From: Caulochytrium protostelioides
Lineage: Eukaryota > Chytridiomycota > Caulochytriomycetes > Caulochytriales > Caulochytriaceae
Reading direction: 5' to 3'
Assembly (NCBI GenBank): GCA_003615045.1
Contig: ML014227.1
Span: 1-60,123, forward strand
DNA: 60,123 nt
Shown: positions 28,701-37,005 of the stretch, piece by piece
How the letters are laid out: every line of letters begins with the position of its first letter
Position numbering within the stretch: position 1 is the first letter of the stretch
The notes under the pieces: model-generated
The model's input: only the letters and a program-made list of their open reading frames with translations
Databases searched by the model: none
Told to the model about the DNA's origin: nothing
Position numbers and translations under genes: made by a program

Positions 28701-29710
28701 CGAGCGGTGGCGGCGCCAGCTACGCCAGCAGCAGCACGACGCTGTTCAACCCGTTCCATCGCGTCATGGCGTCCCGCTCGACCTCCACGTCGCTGCCGCG
28801 CACGACGCCCTCCCGCTCCGAGGGTCTCTACCAGGGCCTCATCCGCGGCCTCTCGCCGGGGCTGCCCAAGAGCCTGAGTCTGTCGGCCAGCCCGGCCGCC
28901 GCTCGCCTGGGGACCAGCCACGCGGCCGCGCCGTCGCCGGGCGGCGCGCCGGCCGCCGCCAGCACGCTGTCGTCGCCGGTGCCACGACTCGTCTCGACCG
29001 CGACATCGCTGGCCCGCGGCGCCGCGGCGGGCGCCGCCGACGCCCTCCCGCGGTCGCCCTCGGCCACGGCGCCCAGCAGCGGCGCGGCACCGCCGTCGCT
29101 GCTGCCGAAAGCCGCGGGCCGCGCCGCGCCGAGCCTCCTGCCGGTCTCGACGCTGCCGCAGAGCTATCAGCACGTCGCGTCACCGATACGCGCCGCCATG
29201 ACGGCCGCGGGCGCCACGGCGGGCGCTACGGCGGCGGCGGCGGCGGCGGCGGCGTCGCAACACGCGACGGGGGCCGCGGGGACGGCGCGCACGCCGTCCA
29301 GCGGGTCGCCGCGCGGCGGCGCGACGCGGCCGAGCATGCCCAAGCGGCCGCACACGACGCCGGCGTCCCACGCGACCGTCGGCTCCTTGCTGCCGCCCGC
29401 GGCAGCGACCACGACGCCGTCCGTGCCCCCCGCGGCGTCGCGTTCCCGGGCGTGGGGGTCCGGCACGCTTCCGTGCACGACGGCGGCGCATCTGTCAGCG
29501 GCAGGCGGCCACCACGACGCGGGCGGCGACGGCGGCTTCGAGGGGCACTACATTCTCCTGACCGATTTCTTGCCGGACAAGGGTCAGTTTATCTACCGCG
29601 ATCCCGGGAGCGACGCGTCGCTGTGCTATGTGACCGAGCGCGTGCTGGAGCGCGCGCGCGGGTCGGTCGGGACCGACAATGATGTGATTGTGGTGCGGAT
29701 CGCGCGCTGA
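25748..29710 (+). CDS. GUCD1-domain protein (Guanylate_cyc_2 family) with split domain
   Basis: A 1,320-residue protein, where animal GUCD1 is about 240. Start is ATG 25748 (ctcATGtgg). Residues 1-495 are Pro, Ser, Asp and Ala-rich. The GUCD1 domain begins near 500: WDCG at 516-519, then SVWTIDLATILQRFQVPDF, INWQYTNDAFYNDA and a segment ending near 650 (YAAIVLTDLRYLQCIACARG). The closing part comes only at 1264-1320: GHYILLTDF with His1267, FIYRDPGSD and GSVGTDNDVIVVRIAR at the C-terminus. In known members these parts are separated by a few tens of residues; here about 600 low-complexity residues intervene in the same frame. The WDCG Cys and the later His resemble a C39-peptidase-like fold. 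The guanylyl-cyclase name is historical and no reaction is claimed here. Confidence 0.85.
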   Translation: MWPSRLLGRKPPPPPPPPPTHDLTDDRSGIPPPSPPSPSAARSPSVPASPPASSAPRPDADARRGPDRERDGGTALSSAAAAPRPRDLRRSLITSVPFLHAAARTAWGRSGTSSPRLSDGSDGGDGASLLEWHDSVDHLPADEADTGSEADAGRDTREGEPVPARRPPAFVLSAPMAAKTGGSAYRLWQRGRASEPASRPTASDADGEADADDHEADADDREADADAASDGWPRRAGARPARRSTDERPGSVASQTPPYATPTGSVHQTSSRQAAAAAAAAAAPSHPPPPPHPHQLHRRHRHPHDRSYSTAHEGGTRPSSARSAASRWPLSGVATASHASVDSGPQTPPDSADWSSSSSDIDPSAAAAAAAAAAEAETASDGAAGAAPQRHMRGLFANPFDARRAFRPRLAAAAWLSTPVLRRAPATLPPSTPVLEDLATPSEASDILLDAEIATERGPDEGPAVDASHRTSDDDSGSESESGEDVAAAALAKGAVVETPVYLYPKIPWHPQTDAWDCGIAVVSMVLLALGKIDTPLFALAESPDQSVWTIDLATILQRFQVPDFTFFTSYIGINWQYTNDAFYNDALGDDRERVHRLFASAADAGIRVIPMALEASDLRRFLMSGQYAAIVLTDLRYLQCIACARGTGFMARRLFPLVQGWRAVTRLLSKGAQVLTRASTWRVVFCLPLSGCRSCRGDGGGDGACGRGRRPGSLATPRSRGARESAVRAASRFLRRPDAARRHRYSYDHGVTDVPAFSPTLDHRRRLLGGMAAGGGSGGGSTQHESLLSPWLAPARRPSRSERSQSAAERRPSWSFVARPGDAANASTAASADGGGAAATLAHGGGREMPHGRSRSPASPDGGASAPSMDLDDEVDEADTPWDPTVDPYVALPNDRAFRTVTPHRGTVTGTLAEIDETSALLPSPRSQAATASASAVTVSQPKPTFGAPTASPLLDPRAFFGRRATLASGDASAAKTRAAGGAASGGGASYASSSTTLFNPFHRVMASRSTSTSLPRTTPSRSEGLYQGLIRGLSPGLPKSLSLSASPAAARLGTSHAAAPSPGGAPAAASTLSSPVPRLVSTATSLARGAAAGAADALPRSPSATAPSSGAAPPSLLPKAAGRAAPSLLPVSTLPQSYQHVASPIRAAMTAAGATAGATAAAAAAAASQHATGAAGTARTPSSGSPRGGATRPSMPKRPHTTPASHATVGSLLPPAAATTTPSVPPAASRSRAWGSGTLPCTTAAHLSAAGGHHDAGGDGGFEGHYILLTDFLPDKGQFIYRDPGSDASLCYVTERVLERARGSVGTDNDVIVVRIAR

Positions 29711-30025
29711 ATCCTCGGATGGTGATTTCCTGCTGTGTGTGTGTTCCTTTCTTATGTGTGTGTGCGTTTTTTTTTGTTTATTCGCTTCTCATCTCCATCA
29801 TTATTCATGATGAATCTTTTCTTTTGTGTTCACTCTCTTCTGTTTCTCTCTTTCCCGCTTCGTTTCTTTTTCTTGAACGCATCGGCCGCCACCGACCACG
29901 ACCACCGTGCGAACGACGCCCGGCGTGGCGTATATAAGATCGGACCGCATTGTTTCATCCCGATTGTGTTTCATATATAAATACGGTTGCTCGTAGGACG
30001 CTTGCTTGTGCTTGCGCGCTCGCGC
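29711..30025. terminator. Shared AT-rich 3' island between convergent GUCD1 and UTP4
   Basis: The 315 bp between the two stop codons is strikingly T-rich on the plus strand (T9 at about 29768, many TTTC and TTCTTT blocks) in a GC-rich window. TATATAA occurs at 29931-29937, and TATATAAATA at about 29974-29983. Read on the minus strand the latter gives TATTTATATA about 45 nt after the UTP4 stop, like a polyadenylation efficiency element. Both genes probably end here. Confidence 0.55.
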
Positions 30026-32725
30026 TTAGGAGCGGCCGAACTTGCGGCGCGCGAAGGCCGTCGGCAGCGCGTCCAGGACGGCGAGCAGCGGGCGCTCGAC
30101 GACGAGCAGCTCGTGCTGGCTCACGAAGCCGGCATACACGAGCGGCGCGAACCGCTCACTGAAGTGGAACAGGCCCGACAAATCCGGACCGTGTGCGCGT
30201 GTGGGCTTCGGCTTCCGTGCGGCGGCGTCGGCGGCGCTGGCGGCGGCGTCGGGTTCAACGGGGGCGTGGCGCTTGCGCATGGGCGCCACGACGGGCGCAC
30301 GGCGCAGCGCTTTCGGCAGCGGCGCGCAGTCGATGCGGCAGACGTAGGACTCGCCGGCGACGAGGATCTGGCGGTCGCGCGCCGTGGCGCCGGGGAACTC
30401 CATCACGGCCTTGATGGTCTCGCGGCGGTGCACGAACGACGCCGGGTGCCGGTTGAGGGTCTCGCGACTCCAGCGGTCGAGACGGCGCGTCTCGACGTTG
30501 TAGAGGTAGACGCGGTTGAAGTGAGTCGCGAGAATGAGCAGCGACGGGTCAGACGCGCAGAAGGCCATCGCGGCGTAAGGCGCGTCGTTGCGCGGCAGCG
30601 TGCCGTGGGTCTGGAAGGTATCGAGGTTCCACAGCCGCGCGTGGTTCTCGACGTCGCTCGCGACGAGCCAGACGCCGTCCGGGCTGAGCGCCGACACGGC
30701 CAGGGCGTGGCCGCGCAGCTCCGTGAACTGATGGACGCGCGTGATGTGGCCACCGTCGGCGAGGTCGAGCAGCGCGACGACGCCGTCGGTCTGGAGCACA
30801 ATGAGGCGGCGCCCGTTCTGGGTAAAGATGAGCTGCGAGGCGCCCACGCCGTCGGGCAGGACGGCGGCGGCGGCGCGGCGCTTGATGACCTTGATGCGGT
30901 CGGCCGACGTGGCCGTGGCGGGCAGGCGGGCGAGCTCGAAGATCAGCACGCGGCGCGCGCTGGCGCAGGCGATGTAGCGGCCGTCGTCGGCGATGGCGCT
31001 CGCGATGAGGTGGTCCGGGTGATCGTCAGTGTCGAGCGCCATGTTGAGGAGCAGCTGCTCGGGTTCGACGACGCGGAGGTGCGTGCCGTCAGCGGCGTTC
31101 TGGAACGACGCCGCGACGCGGGCGACGGCGGCTTCGTGGCCACCGGCCTCCGTGGCTTCCGCGGCGCGCGGCCGCGCCGCGCTGCCCAAGTGCCATACCT
31201 TGAGACCCTCGGGGAACCGCGCCAACATGAGCCGTGCGCCGCGGGCGACCTGGATGAGTCCGGCGTCGCTGAAGAGCGCCATACGCGTCTGGCGGACGCG
31301 CGGGAACTCGTTGATGGGCAGACTCAGCGTGAGCTGGGCGTCGACGCCGCCCGTCATCAAGTAGGTTTCCTCGGCGTGGTGGTGGCGGATCTTGTCGCCC
31401 GCGCCGGAGGGCAGCAGGGCGAGCGCGCGCACGTCGTGGGTGTGGTAACGCTTCTCGCCGACGATGGCCCAGCGGCGGTGCGCGGCATGCGTGTCGGCGC
31501 CCGAGCGCATCGCCACGCCGTGACGGGCGCCCTGGCCGCCGCCCTGACGCTTGCCGACGGCGCCGGCGGCGACCTGCTGGTACTTGATGACCTTACGGTC
31601 GACGCCGGTGCTGAACACGTGCGAGCCGTCGCGGTGCGACGCGACGCAGAGCACGTCGGCCTCGTGGCCGCGGAGCGTCTCCTGTGCCACGCCGTGACGC
31701 GTGTTCCAGAACGTGACCTGGCCGAGCGAGTCACCGCTGACGAGCACGTGCGGCTGGACCCAGTTCAGGGTCCACACGAGCGTCTCCTCGCCGGCGGCGC
31801 GCTCGAGCTTCAGCACGCGGACGGTCTTGCCGGTCGGCGCGTGGACGAGGGTCACGGTGCCCTTCGCCGAGCCGGCCGCCAGGAAGCCGTCGGTCAGCCC
31901 CTGGATCGTGAGCTGGGCGGCAGCGTGCGCCGCGGGCGGGCACCACGCCAAGCTGAGGATCCGCGTCGTGCCGCGGGCGAGCAGCCGTTCATACACCAGC
32001 GTGTCGGGCCCCGCGATGGAGTACAGCGCCACCGACGCGTCCTCGCAGCCGATCGCGAGCGCGCGCTGGTCCGGCGCGACCGCCATGCTCCAGATCGCGC
32101 CACCCGCGCACCGGCGCTGCGTACGCGGCCGCAGCAGCGCGACGTCCCACTCGGTGATCACGCCGTCCATCGCCGACGTGAACAGCCGCGGCAGCGGCAC
32201 CGCCGCCGGCGTTTCGCCGGCGTCCCCCTTTTCGGCGGGCGACGCCGTCTTGGCGTCAGCCTCCGAAGTGGCCTCCGCATCGGAGTCGGAGTCGGAGTCG
32301 GAGTCGGAATCAGAGCCCGATTCGGACTCGGACTCGGCGTCGGCTCCCGGCGCAGGCGTCGGCATGGCCCACACACAGGAGGAGACGGGCGCGGCGCCGC
32401 GGGCGGCCGGCACGGTGGCCTCCAAGTAGAAGCGGCGGCGGTTGCGGACCCAGAGCTCGACGGCGCCGGACTCGCGCACGACGGCGACGTAGGATTTCGG
32501 GAAGTGCGCGCCGGCCGGAATCGTGCCCAGCGAGGCGTACGGCGCGACCGCGATGTGCAGGATACCGGACGGCTGGTATGCCGCCGAGCGGAAGCGGTGC
32601 ACCAGCAAGGCTTGGTCCTTCTCGGCGCCGGGCGCCGCGGCGACCGACGGGCGTTTCATGCCCGCGGCGTTCATCGCGGCGCTCGGGGCCGTGGCAGCGG
32701 CGGGAGCGGGGGCGGCGACAGTCAT
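30026..32725 (-). CDS. UTP4: U3 snoRNP/t-UTP WD40 protein Utp4 (Cirhin)
   Basis: A WD40 protein of 899 residues when started at the ATG ending at 32725 (MTVAAPAPAA). The frame runs 106 codons further upstream, but that part is Arg/Cys/Pro-rich and unlike the family. The first conserved block is VHRFRSAAYQPSGILHIAV, then ESGAVELWVRNRRRFYLE, FTSAMDGVITEWDVALLRP, GAIWSMAVAPDQRALAIGCE and GHEADVLCVASHRDGSHVFS. It ends with HELLVVERPLLAVLDALP and a basic FARRKFGRS tail, as in Utp4 orthologues. An acidic Ser/Asp/Glu insert, encoded by a GGAGTC hexamer repeat around 32278-32315, interrupts an early blade. Utp4 belongs to the t-UTP/UtpA complex that loads first on nascent pre-rRNA in the nucleolus and is needed for 18S production. 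Length is somewhat above yeast (about 776). Confidence 0.92.
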   Translation of the reverse strand: MTVAAPAPAAATAPSAAMNAAGMKRPSVAAAPGAEKDQALLVHRFRSAAYQPSGILHIAVAPYASLGTIPAGAHFPKSYVAVVRESGAVELWVRNRRRFYLEATVPAARGAAPVSSCVWAMPTPAPGADAESESESGSDSDSDSDSDSDAEATSEADAKTASPAEKGDAGETPAAVPLPRLFTSAMDGVITEWDVALLRPRTQRRCAGGAIWSMAVAPDQRALAIGCEDASVALYSIAGPDTLVYERLLARGTTRILSLAWCPPAAHAAAQLTIQGLTDGFLAAGSAKGTVTLVHAPTGKTVRVLKLERAAGEETLVWTLNWVQPHVLVSGDSLGQVTFWNTRHGVAQETLRGHEADVLCVASHRDGSHVFSTGVDRKVIKYQQVAAGAVGKRQGGGQGARHGVAMRSGADTHAAHRRWAIVGEKRYHTHDVRALALLPSGAGDKIRHHHAEETYLMTGGVDAQLTLSLPINEFPRVRQTRMALFSDAGLIQVARGARLMLARFPEGLKVWHLGSAARPRAAEATEAGGHEAAVARVAASFQNAADGTHLRVVEPEQLLLNMALDTDDHPDHLIASAIADDGRYIACASARRVLIFELARLPATATSADRIKVIKRRAAAAVLPDGVGASQLIFTQNGRRLIVLQTDGVVALLDLADGGHITRVHQFTELRGHALAVSALSPDGVWLVASDVENHARLWNLDTFQTHGTLPRNDAPYAAMAFCASDPSLLILATHFNRVYLYNVETRRLDRWSRETLNRHPASFVHRRETIKAVMEFPGATARDRQILVAGESYVCRIDCAPLPKALRRAPVVAPMRKRHAPVEPDAAASAADAAARKPKPTRAHGPDLSGLFHFSERFAPLVYAGFVSQHELLVVERPLLAVLDALPTAFARRKFGRS

Positions 32726-33367
32726 CGCGACAGGACGCCTGAGGTTCTCACAGAAAGGGGGGAGGAGTCGGCACACCGACGAGAGACGGCAGAAGTAACA
32801 CGGTATCGAGGGCCGAGGTCGTGGACACCATACAAGGGTCCCGTCGGAGTTCGAGACTCTCCGAGGAAGACGAGGCGCGTGGCAGGAGCGGGGTGGGCCA
32901 GCACGAGCTGGCACGAAGCGCCACCACGGTCGATAGAGACGGTCGATATAGCATTGGCGTGCGCCATCAGCATCGTAGCGAATGCATCGGGTGATCGTCG
33001 GCAATGGCCTAGCAGTGCGACGAGCCACGGCACGCTGGGCCACGACAGCGGCCGCGGCCGCGCTCGGGGGGCGCCGCAGGCGGCGGGGTGGTTCCGGCCG
33101 GTGGGCCTCTGCTGCTGCGCCACGCGCTCACGCAACTCCGACGGCGGCGATGGCCCCGACGGCGGCCACGTCGGTGGCGCAGCACGACAGCGGCCCCATG
33201 TGGGCCCACGCCGATCGCGGCGGGATCGCGAACCATCGCCGAGCCCCAGCGGACACGGACCGAGTCGAGTGTCGAGTGTCGAGTATTAAAGTGTATGCAA
33301 TTAGGATTAGGATTAGGATTAGGATTAGGCGCTGTCGTCGATGCGGGATGCTGCTGCTGCTGGCGGT
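32726..33367. other. Intergenic between UTP4 and the USP16-like gene (same strand)
   Basis: About 640 bp holding the UTP4 promoter and the 3' end of the USP16-like gene. It contains a GTCGAGT x3 repeat at about 33264-33282 and the TTAGGA array at 33301-33330. No gene seen. Confidence 0.5.
33301..33330. repeat. Telomere-like hexamer array, TTAGGA x4 plus TTAGGC
   Basis: Five perfectly phased hexamers (four TTAGGA, one TTAGGC) begin after an AT-rich step and end 37 bp from the stop of the USP16-like gene, inside its likely 3' UTR. The unit differs by one base from the common fungal telomere repeat TTAGGG. Confidence 0.85.
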
Positions 33368-35446
33368 CTAAGTGCCGATGGCGGCATAGAACAAGAGGAA
33401 GGCCTCAGCGTCCAGGACTTCGGCCGTCGTTGCATAGCGCACGCTCTGGTCGCTGGTATGGATCCAGACAGGCTCGACGGCATCGTCGGCTGTGGCATCG
33501 GTGGCGATGGGGTCAGCGTCGGTGTCGGCGGCGGTGACCGGGGCGGCGTTCTCACTGTCCGCCACGGGCGGCGGCGCCGCGTGCTGCCGCGCCGCAGCGC
33601 TCACGCGGCAGTACGCCATGTAGTGCCCGCGCTTCAGCGAGCCCGAATTAATGACGACGCTCGTCAAGCGGTACTGCGTGTACCGCTTGGTCTCTGCGGG
33701 GGGCGAAGCTCCGGCCGACGGCGGCACAAGCGCCAGCGGCGCCAGGTACTCTTCGATATCCAGCAGGAATGGGAACGCGACCTTGTCGCTGACTTTGCGC
33801 ATGCGGCCGCCGTGGCGGTGGCCGACTTTCTCGAAGCGCTTCACGTGCAGGACGAGCCGCTTGGGGCTCCTCTCGATGAGATACCGGCGGTACGCTTTGC
33901 GAAGCACCACCGGCAGCTTCACCGGCGGCGCCGCGGGCCTCTCCGTGGGTAGGAGCGGCGCCGTGGGTGCGGGCGTCGGGACGGGTGCCGCGAGCGGCGG
34001 CGACAAGGGTATCGAAGTTGCATTGGCATCTGGTTCGGCGGCCGCCAGCCGGGACAGCGTTCCGTGACCAGCCGACGGCGACGGCGCCGATTGCGAAAGC
34101 GCGTGGCTCGCCTCCACCGCATCGGCGGTCGCCGCAGCGCCGTCGGGGCGGATGAGCACCACGTCCGGAACCGACAGGGCACCGTTCGCCGAGCTCGGCT
34201 TGGCAGCGACCACGCTGCTGCTTGCGTCCGCGGCGGCAAGCGGCACCGGCACCGGCATCGGCAACGTCGTCGTCGTCGTCGTGCTGGTGGTCGTGGTGGA
34301 CGCCGTGTCCACGCTCGCCGAATCGGAGACCAGCGAGACGGTCGACAGGATCGAACTGCGGCGCTTGCTGGTCGACGCGGACGCCGTGTCCGGATGGAGC
34401 GAGAGCTTGGCCAGCGCCTGCGCGACCGCGTCGGCGGAGGACGACGAGACCGGCAGCGGTGGCGGCGGCGGGGACGGCGCGGACGTCGGCACCACGGAAC
34501 CGGCGGCGGCCGCCGCCACTTGCCGCTTCGCACACGTTTCGCACGCCATCGCATTCGCGCCCTCGAACACCTCGACGGCCATAAAGGCCGCCAGCGAGGC
34601 TTCGACCGAGTAGTCGGCGGGCGAGCCGGTGTGGTGGTTCGCGGTGCTGCTGCTGGCGAGCTGGGCGAGCGCGGCGCGGGCGCTCGCGCGGCGGCCGCGT
34701 GTCGCCGCACGGGCGGGCGAGGCGGGTTCCGGCGACGCGGGCGCCGCTGCCGTGGTGCTCGGGGCGCCCGCGGCCGCTGCCGTCCCCGTGGCGGTCGTGG
34801 TCGAGGACGCCGCGCCGGTGCTGGCGGCGGCGGCGGCGTCCGAGGCGGGTGCGAGCGCGGGCGGCGGCGGCGGCACCTCGGTCACGGCGGCCGGCGCGGC
34901 GCGTGGCGTGCGGATCTCGCGCAGCAGATGCGACGCGCGCTCGAGGTCGGTCATGCCAGCGACGTCGGCGACGCCGAGATCGATCGACCGTCGGCGGTCC
35001 ACCAGGGGCGTGGCGGCGCCGGTCGCCACCGTCGGCGGCGCCAGATGCGCCGCGGCGTTGGGGGCGCCCGCGGCAACTGAGGCGGCGGCGGCACCGGCGC
35101 CGGCGTCGGCTTCCGAGGCGGCGGCCTCGTGCGACGCGCTGGGTAAGCTTGGACTCGGGGGCCGCGAGAGGAAGAGGCGCGGCGTCGGCGATGCAGTGGC
35201 GGCGGCGGCGGCGGCCGAGGCGGGGCGGGCGTGCCCACGGGCGCCGCCGGAGGGCGTGAGGCTCTCGGCGCGGCGGTGCAGCCAGTCCATGAAGGCGCGG
35301 CGCAGGCGGTCGCCCGTGGAGGGCACGTCGCGCGCGAGCGGGATCGACAGATCCAGAAACGGCTCGTGCCGGAACGTCGGCGTGTGGCACGTGTCACAGA
35401 CCATGACGTTGAGCAGTTGCCCGCCGAACAGGCTGTCGACCCAGCT

Positions 35447-35478
<32 letters not shown>

Positions 35479-36169
35479 GCGCTGCGGCAGAGCTGGACAT
35501 CGCCGTCCGCTCGGTCGCGTGGTCGTCCGCGTCGTCGCCGTCGCGGCGGTTGGGATCGCCATGGGGGCCGCTCGCCGTGGCGGCGGCGATGGCGGCGACG
35601 GCCTGGCGATGGGCAGCGTGGTCCTCTTCCTTGAGGCCGTCGAGGAAGAGCCGCAGGAACTCGTGGCTGTCTTGCTGATCGAAGGAGTCATACATGGGCC
35701 ACTGGCGGCAGACGGCGCGCCACAGCATGCCTGGGTTCTGGCAGCCGGCGTGGGGCTGGCCCATGCGGCCGGCCATCGCGGTCAGAAACGCCATGAAGCT
35801 CTGCGTCAGCTCGCCGCGCGGCGCATCCTGCCATGCGGCGGGCATCGCGGTGCGCTGCGCGTGGTCGAGCTGCGCGTGCGGCGGCAAGCTGTAGCAGAGC
35901 GCCTGCAGCGCGGCGTTGAAGAAGCACGTGTTGCCCAGATTCTGGAGGCCCGGGTATGGCGCGGCGCCGCGGCGGCCGGCATCACCGGCGCGGCCGCCGT
36001 CGGGCGTCGAGGCCGCGCCCGCGCTCGTGCCATGGCGCTTCGCAGCGCGGCGGCCAGCGGCGGTGGTCGGGCTGTTGCCGGCGGCGGCGCTGCGGGCGGC
36101 CGACTTGGCGGCTTTCTTGGAGGCGCGGTCCTCTTTGGCCTTCAGCAGTTTGGCCTTCGCGCGACTCAT
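33368..36169 (-). CDS. Ubiquitin C-terminal hydrolase, USP16/USP45-like
   Basis: A 933-residue protein starting with MSRAKAKLLKAKEDRASKKA, a basic N-terminus. The Cys box is GLQNLGNTCFFNAALQAL with catalytic Cys82. DSHEFLRLFLDGL follows near 160. The zinc-ribbon CxxC pairs are CDTC near 257-260 and CETC near 541-544. The second half has LVLHVKRFEKVGHRHGG, and the His box GSLKRGHYMAYCR has His849. The C-terminus WIHTSDQSV, VLDAEAFLLFYAAIG aligns with the end of USP16/USP45. The N-terminal ZnF-UBP domain of animal USP16 is absent. About 280 low-complexity Ala/Thr/Ser residues sit between the two CxxC pairs, and more lie between the second pair and LVLHVKRF. It should cleave ubiquitin from proteins; USP16 acts on histone H2A and ribosomal intermediates in other species, which is not shown here. 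Confidence 0.88.
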
Positions 36170-36608
36170 GGCGGCCGCGGCGGGCGGCGACGGCAGCGAG
36201 GATGCGCGGCCTCGGGCAGGCGGCGCCGTTCACAGCGGAGGGCGATCCAGAAGGCGCAGCCGCGCACGATCAGAGGCGTCGCAAACACGCCGGATGCGCG
36301 GCGCGGCAGCATGGGCACGGCGACGGCGAGCGGCCCGACCGGCACGCGGATGCGACGCGCTCTCCGTCGCCGTCTCGGCTCGCGACAGCGGCGCGCGATC
36401 CTCGCCGGGGATCCTCGCGAGCGACACGTCTTATGGACCCGACGCGTGCCTCGTGTTCGGCGGCCTCCGCGGCGCGTGTTCGGCATCGGCGGTCGCACCC
36501 GGCCGTGGGCGCGGCGGAGCGGCCACGACGGCGGCGGCGTGGGCGGGACAACGCCGCCACCGACGGCGAAAGCGCGAAGGCGTGAAGGCACGGCGCCACG
36601 GGCCCCGC

Positions 36609-36639
<31 letters not shown>

Positions 36640-37005
36640 GCCGCGGACGCCGCCGCCGCCCCCATGACGCACAAATCCCCGCGAGCGACGGCCTCCCGCA
36701 GCAACCTTGCGCAGCAACCTTCGACGCGGCAGCCCTCCCGCGATCCCGTCGTTATCAGCAGTGACCGCGGCGCATCAGCAGGACCTGCCGCAAGGACAGC
36801 GACGCCCGCCTGGGCGTCGCAGGACGGCGGCGGCCGGCGGCGGTGTTTTCGTGGTCTCGCTCGGGAGTGACGCTACGCTCACGCTGGTCGTTTCTCGTGC
36901 TCGCTCGCCTGGACGGCGTTCCCGACGTCCGCCGCCTGCTTTCCTCCTTGGGCTTCGCGGCACGGCCTTCCGCATCGCGGCCTGCCTGCGCGGCCTGCCT
37001 GCGCG
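36170..37005. other. Divergent promoter region, USP16-like (-) and carrier (+)
   Basis: About 830 bp between two start codons on opposite strands. A GCC/CCG microsatellite lies at about 36606-36661. No TATA-like sequence or gene recognised. Confidence 0.5.

Noticed and set aside
32726-33043. N-terminal extension of UTP4 by 106 codons
   Set aside because: The translation is Arg/Cys/Pro-rich and unlike Utp4; the family begins shortly after the ATG at 32725.
29987-33289. 1,100-codon plus-strand open frame opposite UTP4
   Set aside because: Antisense shadow of a clear WD40 gene; no domain in its translation.
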